Assembly (NCBI GenBank): GCA_001802125.1
Contig: MGZK01000149.1
Location: 24,046 to 88,045, forward strand
Direction: 5' to 3'
DNA from: Geobacteraceae bacterium GWC2_55_20
GTDB taxonomy: Bacteria; Desulfobacterota; Desulfuromonadia; Geobacterales; Pseudopelobacteraceae
Length of the DNA: 64,000 nucleotides
Shown: in pieces, positions 38,091-46,817 of the stretch
Layout: the number at the start of each line of letters is the position of its first letter
Position numbering within the stretch: position 1 is the first letter of the stretch
Notes under the pieces: model-generated
The model's database searches: none
The model's input: only the letters and a program-made list of their open reading frames with translations
What the model was told of the DNA's origin: nothing
Program-made: the position numbers and the translations under genes

Positions 38091-39299
38091 CTATGTAGCG
38101 CCAATGTATCTTTCCTTAGGAATTGCATACATCACAGAACCAGTGTCGCTCCAGCTATGCTGCCTCATATAAAACACGTAATCTGTCAGAGTGTTCATTA
38201 GTAGATCTGGTATTTGCCAGATACCAAGGCGATTATGATATAACGTTGCCACGATTATTGGTCTGCTATTCCTAATGGTATTTATGCCTCCTTTAAGAGC
38301 ATTATATTCTTCACCCTCTAAATGCATTTTAATAAAGGTGGGTTCAATAACCATTAACTCATCGATCGTAATAACTCCGGCGTTCGTCTGGCCTAAAGCA
38401 GAGAGCTGTGATGCGTAACCAAGCCCGTGGAAAAAGGTCTTATTACAAGGCAAATCGCCTACTGCGCACGAAAGAATATGGATTTTTCGGCTTTCAATAC
38501 CAACCAATCTTGATTTCAACTTCTCCTGTAAACAATGCATATTATACAAATCAGGCTCAACAAGCCAGATAGCAGCAAACTGCGTATCAACCAGTTCCAG
38601 GAATCTGCCAGTCGTGTCGCCGTGATGAGCGCCCAAATCGACAAAAACCTCATTGTGATGCAAGACTGAAACTACCTGAGGAATAAAGTACCTGTCGGTT
38701 GTTGTTACCGGTGCGCCCTCAAAAAACCACTCTTCGCGGAGATACTGCCATGCGATAAACTGCAGATGATGTGCACGAGAAGTATCATCACTCCATTTAG
38801 CAAGCACTGCGTCGACACCATCGATCTCTTCGGCACCAAATGGACCGGAAAACCATCCATTGCCGAGAGGGTGGAGATCGCGATACGCCTCCGTTATGTC
38901 ATAGAATGGCACAAAATCTAACCATCCATCGGAGTGCAGAAAAGATTGTAACGTCGTAAAGGGAACGGTGGCGACACAAACGGCAAGTAATATATTCTGT
39001 TTATGCTCAAGCGAAACATGCTGCGGATTGATAATAGCTGTATCGTTCCAAAATAAGTCATCTTTATACTGTTCTGCACTTGCATCGACTACAAAGACAA
39101 CAGGTATACCGATTGCTTGAAAATACTCCTTTGCCATTCTGCCAAGCTTTCCGGCACCATACAGAGCAAGAGGTTTATTAGCGATCCGGGGCGAATAGAC
39201 CGGTTTTTTCGTGCAGAGAGCATGTAGCAATGCTATGGCGGTATTTACATCAGGAGCTTGTTTAAATTTTACCGCCATGATTTCAGCATGTTTGCCCAT
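38091..39299 (-). CDS. FkbM-family methyltransferase with N-terminal Rossmann-like domain
   Basis: Of 402 residues, about 40-140 form a small Rossmann-like domain (LALYGAGKLGRMAKEYF, VVFVVDAS) and 205-400 carry FkbM methyltransferase motifs (EVFVDLGAHHGDTTGRF, IWLVEPDLYN, IKMHLEGEEYNALKGG). The N-terminal domain looks like those found beside keto-sugar C-methyltransferases. Start is uncertain: the ATG used overlaps the upstream glycosyltransferase stop by 31 bases, and ATG at 39278 is an alternative. Confidence 0.78.
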   Translation of the reverse strand: MGKHAEIMAVKFKQAPDVNTAIALLHALCTKKPVYSPRIANKPLALYGAGKLGRMAKEYFQAIGIPVVFVVDASAEQYKDDLFWNDTAIINPQHVSLEHKQNILLAVCVATVPFTTLQSFLHSDGWLDFVPFYDITEAYRDLHPLGNGWFSGPFGAEEIDGVDAVLAKWSDDTSRAHHLQFIAWQYLREEWFFEGAPVTTTDRYFIPQVVSVLHHNEVFVDLGAHHGDTTGRFLELVDTQFAAIWLVEPDLYNMHCLQEKLKSRLVGIESRKIHILSCAVGDLPCNKTFFHGLGYASQLSALGQTNAGVITIDELMVIEPTFIKMHLEGEEYNALKGGINTIRNSRPIIVATLYHNRLGIWQIPDLLMNTLTDYVFYMRQHSWSDTGSVMYAIPKERYIGAT

Positions 39300-40555
39300 T
39301 GATTAAGTCTCTTGTCGTTAGGAAAATATTTAAGAAAATGAAAGATAGTGCCTTTTGACTCTTCAAACAAAGCATGGATTGAAAAGCTTTCCGGATCTGG
39401 CTTTAACACGTTGGTGGATGAAAAATATGTCTGATTACCTTGACAGGATAAAAACCAATCAGCCGGTTCAGTTCCGAAAATGTCTGCAAATGCAATATAC
39501 TGTTTGTTCATCAAAAGTAGTTGTTGGTAATGGTCGTTAATAGATGAGACCATCCTGTTGACGGAAAATTTACTGCGGACCGATTTCGCTGCCTGTTTGC
39601 CAATTTTATTTCTTTCAAGCGGATTTTTGGCAAGCCAGTAAACCGCCTTGGAAAATTCACTGGGTGTGCTCACAATAAGTCCAGTCCGGTTGTCTTCAAT
39701 TATATGTCGCTCCGCCGGATTATCCAAAACAATAGGAACAATGCCAACCGCCATTGCCTCCAGAAGGGCATTTTCGGTAGTCCCATAGTGTTCAGGATTA
39801 AGCAGATAGGCGAGCACATTTATCGCTTTCAGTTCTGCAGCAATGTCAGTACTGTAACCTCTGAATTCAAACATACCCTCTCTGCCAATAAGAGCAGACT
39901 GCCTTTCAAGAATATCTCTGTTAGTCAAGTCGCCAATAAGCCGGACTGTCAAACCAGGCTTGTCCACTGCAGCCAGAAAGTCCACATAATGGGGATGCAG
40001 CTTAGCAAAGTTCAGGCTGCCGAAGTAGCCCATTGCCAACTCTCCTGGTCTTTCTGCTGGCCATGGCAGTCCGTCAAAGCCGCCGGAACTCGACACTACG
40101 CCAAGCCGGTCGCGCACATCATCCGGGAGTTGTATAACCCGTTCAGACTCGAAGGAGCAGGGTGAAGTAAATAAGAAACGTTCCGCTGCCGAGAAGAGCG
40201 CAGTGGGAATAACTGGATTGTAAAGTCCTGAGGAATGACACCAGACAAGCAGACGCATGGCTGGTAAATTATTACAACACAAAGCTTGCAGGGTGAGGGG
40301 ATGGTTCCAAAATTCCAGCTGAACTATGTCCGCGACATCAATAAGCTGCTTGAGCACTGCTGGCTGAGGCACGACATACACATCACAACCACAACCGGTT
40401 ATCTGTTCTAGAAATTGCGGTTTTTCTTGCGGCTCGAAGAAAACGAACGAATGGGATATTTCAGGGGACACAACAGCAGACTCGACAACAAGTCCGCTTA
40501 GTGCTTTACCCACTCCCCCACCAACATGGGCGGACAGATGCAGAACTTTAATCAC
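39269..40555 (-). CDS. GT4-like glycosyltransferase
   Basis: The 428-residue protein begins MIKVLHLSAHVGGGVGKALSGLV, the usual GT-B N terminus with a glycine-rich acceptor loop. It has GYFGSLNFAKLHPHYVDFL and the donor-site motif NALLEAMAVGIVPIVLDNPAERHIIED, whose EAMAVG and spacing match family 4. It is coupled by ATGA to the upstream radical SAM gene, so glycosyl transfer and radical chemistry are probably linked. Confidence 0.85.
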   Translation of the reverse strand: MIKVLHLSAHVGGGVGKALSGLVVESAVVSPEISHSFVFFEPQEKPQFLEQITGCGCDVYVVPQPAVLKQLIDVADIVQLEFWNHPLTLQALCCNNLPAMRLLVWCHSSGLYNPVIPTALFSAAERFLFTSPCSFESERVIQLPDDVRDRLGVVSSSGGFDGLPWPAERPGELAMGYFGSLNFAKLHPHYVDFLAAVDKPGLTVRLIGDLTNRDILERQSALIGREGMFEFRGYSTDIAAELKAINVLAYLLNPEHYGTTENALLEAMAVGIVPIVLDNPAERHIIEDNRTGLIVSTPSEFSKAVYWLAKNPLERNKIGKQAAKSVRSKFSVNRMVSSINDHYQQLLLMNKQYIAFADIFGTEPADWFLSCQGNQTYFSSTNVLKPDPESFSIHALFEESKGTIFHFLKYFPNDKRLNQWANMLKSWR

Positions 40556-41577
40556 AGTTGTTCCCGACGTGCTGCAATCAGCTTTTTGAGAAGCTCACTC
40601 GCGTAGGGATCTATGTTGTCCGGTTGGCCGTGCGAAAGCTGGCCACATTGACCGCATACGGGATGCCCCTTGCGCTTCATAGACAAAAACTCTTTCTGAT
40701 ATTCAAATAGTTTGTCACCATTCCATATGTCTTTGACACTTTGTAGTTTCGTATCACCAATGATCAGTTTTCTGGCCCAATCCAGAAAACATGTACTGGC
40801 CGTACCATCAGAATTAATTGAAAATGAGTAGAAAATATAAGGGCATACCTGGACCTCACTGATTTCTTGGCCATAGATACCATGTTCCTGATTAATTTCA
40901 ACACCGTTAAGTTCAAACTCAGGCCAGCATGACATAATGTGTTCAATGTAAACACCGTCGGCAATATTCCCAAAAATCTCATAGAATCTACTTTTGTCAT
41001 CTTCCGTAAGGATGTCACCATTAATTTTCACAATCATTTCGCATTGGTTTCTGTGTTCGTAAAAATAACGGATATTCTCCACCAGCTTTTCAAATTCAAT
41101 TTTGTAGTTGGAAAAGCTTGCATACTGTGCAGCGTTAACCCCTTCGATTGAGATATTGATTCTATCAAGTCCTGCTTCAATAAGTTCCAGATTCTTTGCC
41201 GGGTTAAGTAGCGAAGCGTTTGTAGTTGTATCGATCCTTTCGGAACATTTTTTTTCTCTGGCATACTTTATCATATCGGCGAGTCTGGGGTTTAGCAGTG
41301 GCTCGCCGTCTTTATACAACCTCAATACTTTTATAGGTTTTTCAAACTCACAAATATCATCTACAATTTTTTTGAACAGATTGTAATCCATGTTCCCATG
41401 GCTTCGACCAAGTGTGGATTTCATCAGTTTTCTATCCCCTGTCGGACAGAATTTGCACTGGAAATTACATGTATCCGATGGATCTAAGTTGATAATAAAA
41501 GGGACTTTTAGCGGTACAACTGTTTCCAGCATTGTCCTGTTGATTAAATCTATCCTTGGTTTTATTTCTGCCTTCAC
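40552..41577 (-). CDS. Radical SAM/SPASM protein (EIKP paralogue 2)
   Basis: The 341-residue protein has LDPSDTCNFQCKFC (Cys37, 41 and 44), LRLYKDGEPLLNPRLADM, TTTNASLLNP and INISIEGVNAAQY. A C-terminal Cys-containing tail has TASTCFLDWARK and VCGQCGQL. It resembles the protein at 34498 over its full length. It overlaps both neighbours by ATGA: the SDR upstream and the GT4 downstream. That places a radical SAM enzyme inside the deoxysugar set. Confidence 0.83.
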   Translation of the reverse strand: MKAEIKPRIDLINRTMLETVVPLKVPFIINLDPSDTCNFQCKFCPTGDRKLMKSTLGRSHGNMDYNLFKKIVDDICEFEKPIKVLRLYKDGEPLLNPRLADMIKYAREKKCSERIDTTTNASLLNPAKNLELIEAGLDRINISIEGVNAAQYASFSNYKIEFEKLVENIRYFYEHRNQCEMIVKINGDILTEDDKSRFYEIFGNIADGVYIEHIMSCWPEFELNGVEINQEHGIYGQEISEVQVCPYIFYSFSINSDGTASTCFLDWARKLIIGDTKLQSVKDIWNGDKLFEYQKEFLSMKRKGHPVCGQCGQLSHGQPDNIDPYASELLKKLIAARREQL

Positions 41578-42419
41578 AGCATGCTCCTTAAGATTGTCTG
41601 CAATTTTGTGGCATCACCCCAAAAAGCCATTGGTTCATAATCCGGATACGGGTAATTTCCAAGATTCAGTTGCATCTTCCAGTTATTTTCCGCCAGCCAT
41701 TGTTCCACTAATCTGCGCACCGAGACAGGTTTTCCAGAGCAAATGTTGACGGTTCCAATATCACTGCCAGATAGTGCTAATCGGACGATAGTTTGTGCAA
41801 CTTCCGTAACCGGCAAATAATCTCGCAACTGTTCACCACCAGACATGTTCAAAACAGGATCATTGTGCAACACGGCATCCTTTACTTGCGAGTAAAGCGA
41901 GCTGCTGGATTGACCATCACCATACATATAGAAAAGTCGGCCCCAAATCAGATTGAACGGGATGACCGATTTCAAAAACGCCACCTGCTGTCGCAAAGCA
42001 TCTTTGGCATAACCATAAGGATTATTGGGGGTGGGTGTAAGTTCTTCCGAGAGAGCACCGGATTGCATGCCATATTCAAAACAGGTTCCAGCCACAAACA
42101 CTGAAGAGAGTCCTGACGCAATCATAGTTTTAAGGAATTGATAGTGTTTGGGTAACTCAGATTCAAAGTGGTGTGGTGATTTATAGTTTGGCAAACCATC
42201 CCAGGCTAAGTGAATTAAAACATCCGGGCAGCCCATACGAGCAAAACAGTCTAATGCGAATAAAGAAACGTCCATTTCTTCAACCCTAGCATTAGGAGGT
42301 AAATTCAGCAGACGTTCCGCATTGCGCGTCACCGCGACGGCGTCTACACTGTATCGGCTGAGTTCGGCTAAAACATGACGACCAAGAAATCCGCTTGCTC
42401 CCGTTACTGCGACTTTCAC
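41574..42419 (-). CDS. NAD(P)-dependent SDR epimerase/dehydratase, likely 4-ketoreductase
   Basis: The 281-residue extended SDR starts with the cofactor motif VTGASGFLGRHVL, and has the NPYGYAKDALRQQ catalytic Tyr/Lys pattern and a VNICSGKPVSVRRLVEQW C-terminal region. Next to a 3,5-epimerase and a C-methyltransferase it probably reduces C4 of the methylated keto sugar. Overlap with the radical SAM gene is ATGA; it follows the C-methyltransferase by ten bases. Exact substrate is unknown. Confidence 0.82.
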   Translation of the reverse strand: MKVAVTGASGFLGRHVLAELSRYSVDAVAVTRNAERLLNLPPNARVEEMDVSLFALDCFARMGCPDVLIHLAWDGLPNYKSPHHFESELPKHYQFLKTMIASGLSSVFVAGTCFEYGMQSGALSEELTPTPNNPYGYAKDALRQQVAFLKSVIPFNLIWGRLFYMYGDGQSSSSLYSQVKDAVLHNDPVLNMSGGEQLRDYLPVTEVAQTIVRLALSGSDIGTVNICSGKPVSVRRLVEQWLAENNWKMQLNLGNYPYPDYEPMAFWGDATKLQTILRSML

Positions 42420-42429
42420 AAATCAGCTC

Positions 42430-43656
42430 CTAAGCGACTGTCAACGTAGGCACTGCAGTAACAAACTGTCCGCCCCACGCGCGAATGTATGCAAGTTGTG
42501 TCATAACTTCATCACGAATATTCCATGGAATTATAAGCACATAGTCTGGTTTTACATCCCTAATACAGGACTCATCTACAATCGGAATACGGCTACCCGG
42601 CATATATTTACCCTGTTTAGCCGGGTTACGGTCAACAACACAAGGGATTAGGTTCGGGCGTATTCCAGCATAGTTGATCAAGGTATTGCCTTTGGCTGCG
42701 GCACCGTAGGCAATGACACGCTTTCCTGCTCGCTTGGCTTCAATAAGAAAACTCACAAGGTCATCTTTAACCTGGTCTGCTTTTTCCTGAAAACCGGCGT
42801 AATATTCCCTGGTTTTCATGCCGGATGTTGCTTCACGGTCCAACAACTCCTTTACACTTTGGCTCACTTGATTTGTCCCGGAATCCGCTCTCTGGGCAAA
42901 AACCCGCAGACTGCCACCATGAGTGGGTAATTCTTCAACATCAAATATGCTCAATCCCTTAAGGTTGAAGGTATGTGCCACTGCGGTAAGTGATAAATAT
43001 GAAAAGTGCTCATGATAGATGGTATCAAACTCTTTTTCCGCAATCATTCTCATTAGATGCGGGAATTCGAAAGTGGCGACTCCATTTGATTTGAGGAGTA
43101 TTGCAATGCCGGCCACAAATCCATTAATATCAGGCACATGAGCTAAAACATTATTGGCGGCAACAAGATCGGCCTGTTTGTTCTGTTCTATCAATTCATT
43201 TGCTAGACGCATATCAAAGAAATCTTCGATTATTGTAATGCCTTTTAGTCTTGCTGCTGCTGCTGTACTAGCCGTCGGCTCAATACCAAGACAGGGGATT
43301 CCACGTTGTTTTACATATTGCAACAAATAGCCATCATTGGCAGCGATTTCTACGACATGACTGGCCGTTGTAAGACCAAAACGCTCTGTCATTGTTGCAA
43401 CATAATTTTGAGCGTGTTGTAGCCAAAGATCTGAAAATGAGCTGAAATAAGCATATTCTTCGTTGAACAACTCCGCAGCTCTGGAATATGCCTCTGCCTG
43501 CACCAACCAGCAGGATTCGCACACTAGCACCTTCAATGGAAACCATTTCTCCGGCCGGCGCATAGTCACTTTGGTGAGATAGGCATTGGATGGTGGCGCA
43601 CTGCCCAGATCAATAAGTACCAATGACAACTTAGCTCTACAGTGGCGACAATTCAT
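42430..43656 (-). CDS. TylC3/NovU-type sugar C-methyltransferase
   Basis: The 408-residue protein has the three-part layout of nucleotide-keto-sugar C-methyltransferases: an N-terminal zinc-type region (CRHC at 3-6, then VCESCWLVQ), a SAM-binding core (HVVEIAANDGYLLQYVKQRGIPCLGIEP, ATFEFPHLMRMI, DTIYHEHFSYLS), and a C-terminal Rossmann region (RVIAYGAAAKGNTLINYAGI). These enzymes add a methyl branch, usually at C3 of a dTDP-4-keto-6-deoxy sugar. It is coupled to the 3,5-epimerase by ATGA. Confidence 0.9.
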   Translation of the reverse strand: MNCRHCRAKLSLVLIDLGSAPPSNAYLTKVTMRRPEKWFPLKVLVCESCWLVQAEAYSRAAELFNEEYAYFSSFSDLWLQHAQNYVATMTERFGLTTASHVVEIAANDGYLLQYVKQRGIPCLGIEPTASTAAAARLKGITIIEDFFDMRLANELIEQNKQADLVAANNVLAHVPDINGFVAGIAILLKSNGVATFEFPHLMRMIAEKEFDTIYHEHFSYLSLTAVAHTFNLKGLSIFDVEELPTHGGSLRVFAQRADSGTNQVSQSVKELLDREATSGMKTREYYAGFQEKADQVKDDLVSFLIEAKRAGKRVIAYGAAAKGNTLINYAGIRPNLIPCVVDRNPAKQGKYMPGSRIPIVDESCIRDVKPDYVLIIPWNIRDEVMTQLAYIRAWGGQFVTAVPTLTVA

Positions 43657-44219
43657 AGAAGAATACCTCCATAAGTGTCATCAATCATCGGGTGGTTTAT
43701 ATCGCGCTCTGATATGTCAGTAATTTCAATGGGCCAGAAAATCCCAATCTTTGGATCTTTCACATTTAAAGCACCAACAGAGGCAGGTTCGTAAATCTCG
43801 GAATGGAGATAGATAAGTTCACAATCAGAACTCAAGGCCTGATATCCATGGGCAAAACCCTCGGGGATAAGCAGACTCGTGAAATTTTTATCAGAAAGAA
43901 TTTGTGAATGCCATTGCAGGAAAGTCGGGGAACCATGCCTAATATCTACCGCAACATCAATCACCTCACCTCTAAGGCAACTTACTATTTTCATTTCCGA
44001 GTTGGGTGGATATTGAAAATGGAGCCCTCGTACAGCTCCAATCTTGTGTGTACGAGTATGGTTTATCTGGGCTATCGATTTGCGAAATCCTGCATGTTCA
44101 AGTTCTTCGGCACAAAAGAACCGGCAAAAGAAACCCCTTGCATCTTCGATAGGTTCGCGTTGAATAACCTTTAATCCGGCAAGGAGTGTATTCTCAATTT
44201 CAAATCTCGATATTCTCAT
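43653..44219 (-). CDS. rfbC: dTDP-4-dehydrorhamnose 3,5-epimerase family
   Basis: The cupin-fold epimerase of 188 residues has the family pattern: DARGFFCRFFCAEEL, INHTRTHKIGAVRGLHFQYPP (catalytic His in LHFQ), KIVSCLRGEVIDVAVDIR, FTSLLIPEGFAHGYQAL and a C-terminal PKIGIFWPI. It inverts C3 and/or C5 of a 4-keto-6-deoxy sugar. Because a C-methyltransferase follows with ATGA overlap, the product is probably a branched sugar and not plain rhamnose. The preceding steps (RmlA, RmlB) are not in this window. Confidence 0.9.
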   Translation of the reverse strand: MRISRFEIENTLLAGLKVIQREPIEDARGFFCRFFCAEELEHAGFRKSIAQINHTRTHKIGAVRGLHFQYPPNSEMKIVSCLRGEVIDVAVDIRHGSPTFLQWHSQILSDKNFTSLLIPEGFAHGYQALSSDCELIYLHSEIYEPASVGALNVKDPKIGIFWPIEITDISERDINHPMIDDTYGGILL

Positions 44220-44285
44220 ATTCTTGCAGCCAATTCCTTTGTTAGCAAAAAAACTCTAAGAATAGAACAGATCCTTTCTATCAAT

Positions 44286-44554
44286 CTACACTTTGATTGT
44301 CGATATGAAGTTCAGAATTTCAGCCTTCTTGAAAGCATCGGCAAGCTCCAGTGTTTCTGTTAACAATCCAGAGTTCATCTTGTAGGAGATATTTGTCAAT
44401 AGAAATCCAAATTCATCAACTGGTTGACAGGGAAGCCGGACATTATTGAATCAACGATATCATCGGCCTGTTCCGGGTAGATTGCGATCTTGACTCTGTC
44501 ATAATTGTTAGGATTATTTATCACGGTGACATTGGTTTCGTTTGAAAGGTCCAT
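44286..44554 (-). pseudogene. Small gene interrupted by an apparent frameshift
   Basis: This is the only gene-like content in the 372-base gap between the 3,5-epimerase and the CgeB-like gene. One frame opens with MDLSNETNVTVINNPNNYDR and ends after 52 codons at 44396. Another frame, open from 44450 to 44286, reads NNVRLPCQPVDEFGFLLTNI and then a helical tail ending STIKV. One frameshift within 44396-44450 would join them into a protein of about 90 residues. Either a real decay, a sequencing error, or programmed frameshifting. No family recognised. Confidence 0.45.
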
Positions 44555-44591
44555 GCCTCAGCTCTCATTAATGCAATAGTTTAAAACAAGA

Positions 44592-45989
44592 TCATAAATC
44601 AAGCAGCACCTGAAAATGCTCAACAAGTTTCCGGCCTGAATAGTGTTGCATATAATAATCATGCCCCTCATGCGCAATCATCCGGGCGGTTTTGGGATGA
44701 TCTTCAATAAATTCTATGGCGGTGCATAGCCCGTCGATATCCGAAAAATCTAGAAAGTGTTCCCCTTCAGCAAAATACGAATTCATGGCGGGACATCTCT
44801 CTTGCAGGAGCAGACGCTTCAAACTGACAACTTCCAGAGTACGCCCGGTCAGGATAGGTGTTCCGTCCAGGCGTTTGACAAAATTTACCCCGACATGCGA
44901 TGAGGCCAATAATTTGGCGTATGAGTACAAAGACGCTTCCCTGCTCATCCCGTCATCCCGGCCGGGCTCGGTAACATTGTATTTTATGGGTAGTTTCCGG
45001 TGCAGGCTTTCCAGCGCCCAGTATATTCTGGGTAAGTTTGGAATCCCGATCGATCCGACAAAACCAAACGAACACCTGCTCCAGTCACCCAGAGCATCAA
45101 CATCGGATATCATATCATCAAAGCCGCCCACATTAGGAAAAAGAATCGCTTTGCCGGTAAATCCAGGTTTACTCAAAAGGGGCCAATCCGAAGTAAATCC
45201 CCAAACAAAGTCAATCTGATCAACCACTTCTTCAAACAACGCAGTGTGATCGGAAGACCAGGGATCCGGCTCGATGACAATTATTTTTCTGAAGTTCCGC
45301 CTGATCTTCTTCAACACCTCCAAGGCAGAATCATTCGACGATTTCAGTGCATTCAGAAGTGCAACATCGATCAGGGCAAAATCATATGTCTCAGAAGTGG
45401 AAAACGATTGCATCGAATCAGGAGAGAGCAGTCCTACGTCCCATCCCTGAGAGGCAAGGCATTTCTGAATACGCAATCCAAACTCATGTTTTCTGCTTCC
45501 CGGCCCCATGAAAAGCGCCCTGAAAAAAACCATCCCTTTGACGTGAGGCATGATCCGTGAGGAATAATCCAGGTTTATCAATTTTTTCAGAGAGTCTGCC
45601 CGACCGGCATCTTCGCAGGTGCATTGTTCCGGAAACATTATCGGTGGCAACAATGCTCTGGTAAGACACAGCAGTGCTTCAACATAGGTTTCATTTGCGT
45701 GGGGAATAAACAGATTTTCCCGGAATGACCGAAACAGCGTATCCACAAACGTGACCTTATCGTCGTACGATAATGGGCTGAAATCGGTTTGCTCAACAAG
45801 AGCCTTATACTCATCAATTTTGCCAACGGCCAGAAGGGACCCTGACAACAGTATTTTCTGGGCAAGACTACCGTCGTGAATGTCTCCCATGCAGAACTGA
45901 CCTGCTAATGATCGTGCCAAAGCAGGCTTCATCAATGGATACGCAAAGGCATTTATCAGGTCATCGAGAGGGGTGATGTCTTTGCTCAT
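44592..45989 (-). CDS. CgeB-like glycosyltransferase
   Basis: The 465-residue protein shares motif order and length with the protein at 20372: helical N terminus, FGLRIQKCLASQGWDVG, IDVALLNAL, FVWGFTSDWPL, then GRTLEVVSLKRLLLQERCPAMNSYF, EGEHFLDFSDID and HYSGRKLVEHF. The start MSKDITPL follows GGTGGAATAAT; a frame 80 codons longer overlaps the upstream methyltransferase and lacks support. It is the second CgeB-like copy in the island. Confidence 0.78.
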   Translation of the reverse strand: MSKDITPLDDLINAFAYPLMKPALARSLAGQFCMGDIHDGSLAQKILLSGSLLAVGKIDEYKALVEQTDFSPLSYDDKVTFVDTLFRSFRENLFIPHANETYVEALLCLTRALLPPIMFPEQCTCEDAGRADSLKKLINLDYSSRIMPHVKGMVFFRALFMGPGSRKHEFGLRIQKCLASQGWDVGLLSPDSMQSFSTSETYDFALIDVALLNALKSSNDSALEVLKKIRRNFRKIIVIEPDPWSSDHTALFEEVVDQIDFVWGFTSDWPLLSKPGFTGKAILFPNVGGFDDMISDVDALGDWSRCSFGFVGSIGIPNLPRIYWALESLHRKLPIKYNVTEPGRDDGMSREASLYSYAKLLASSHVGVNFVKRLDGTPILTGRTLEVVSLKRLLLQERCPAMNSYFAEGEHFLDFSDIDGLCTAIEFIEDHPKTARMIAHEGHDYYMQHYSGRKLVEHFQVLLDL

Positions 45990-46005
45990 ATTATTCCACC
46001 AACCT

Positions 46006-46797
46006 TCATCGGTATGTAGGGGCTGAATATAATCGCAATTCCGGTTTTGCCCGTGTTGTATCACTCCCATATGAACACCCCTGCTGTGGAATGACATCGC
46101 ATGTAGAGCTAACTGTCTTTTCAACACAGAACCATGTCGAAAGCATATTGCCGTTGCAGCATCCCCCGTAGCTGAAGGGGTCCAGGACACCCGGTTCATA
46201 GTAGATGATCTCATAAGGGTCATCGGCAAAATGAACCGTATGTCTGATCAAAAATGCGGAATGAATCAAATAGTTGTTAATTGTGAAATAGTCGTAAAAA
46301 AGTATCGGGGAGAACATGTAATAGCCATGATCGACAAAATTTGTTGCCGGAGTAAACATAAAAATAATGCGGCCACCTACCTTCAGCATCGAATGCAGAT
46401 TTCTCAGGACTTGTGGCAGATCAAAGATATGTTCCGATGTTCCGCTATCTATTATAAGATCATATCTATTATAAAGCACCTCCGGTACAGGCCTGTTTAG
46501 ATCCAAAACATAAGTGGCCCCGTCAATGTCAGATATATCGCAGCTTTCAATAGTCTCCAGTCCTAATGAAGAAAAATAGGTCACATCACTGATACCGCCA
46601 ATATTTGCCACAGGTGCAACAGTTGATAGCGTAGGTGACACTGCTTTCAGCGTCACTCCATGAAGTGACGCCTGTTCCTGGAAGGCGCCCATGGTAAGGT
46701 AAATCGTATGACGCCCTAACTGCATAACCGAACCATGAAATTGAGATCGCCTGCACTCATCAAGCAATAATGCGGTACATCCCTTGGTAATAGCCAT
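46006..46797 (-). CDS. Probable SAM-dependent methyltransferase
   Basis: The 263-residue protein has a degenerate class I fold: VANIGGISDVTYFSSLG, then a YDLIIDSGTSEHIFDLPQVLRNL post-core region and LKVGGRIIFMFTPA, which matches methyltransferase motifs III and IV. Motif I is weak, so activity is uncertain. Start MAITKGCT follows GGAGATG; an ATG two codons upstream is possible. Next downstream on the strand is the CgeB-like gene, 16 bases away. Confidence 0.6.
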   Translation of the reverse strand: MAITKGCTALLLDECRRSQFHGSVMQLGRHTIYLTMGAFQEQASLHGVTLKAVSPTLSTVAPVANIGGISDVTYFSSLGLETIESCDISDIDGATYVLDLNRPVPEVLYNRYDLIIDSGTSEHIFDLPQVLRNLHSMLKVGGRIIFMFTPATNFVDHGYYMFSPILFYDYFTINNYLIHSAFLIRHTVHFADDPYEIIYYEPGVLDPFSYGGCCNGNMLSTWFCVEKTVSSTCDVIPQQGCSYGSDTTRAKPELRLYSAPTYR

Positions 46798-46817
46798 TCT
46801 CACATCTCCATATGCGC

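Noticed and set aside
44592..45989. Transposase or insertion sequence between sugar cassettes
   Set aside because: I looked for DDE or other transposase motifs and terminal repeats around the duplicated CgeB-like genes and saw none.
45990..46229. N-terminal extension of the CgeB-like protein at 44592
   Set aside because: The extra 80 residues overlap the upstream methyltransferase, and a good ribosome site precedes the shorter start.
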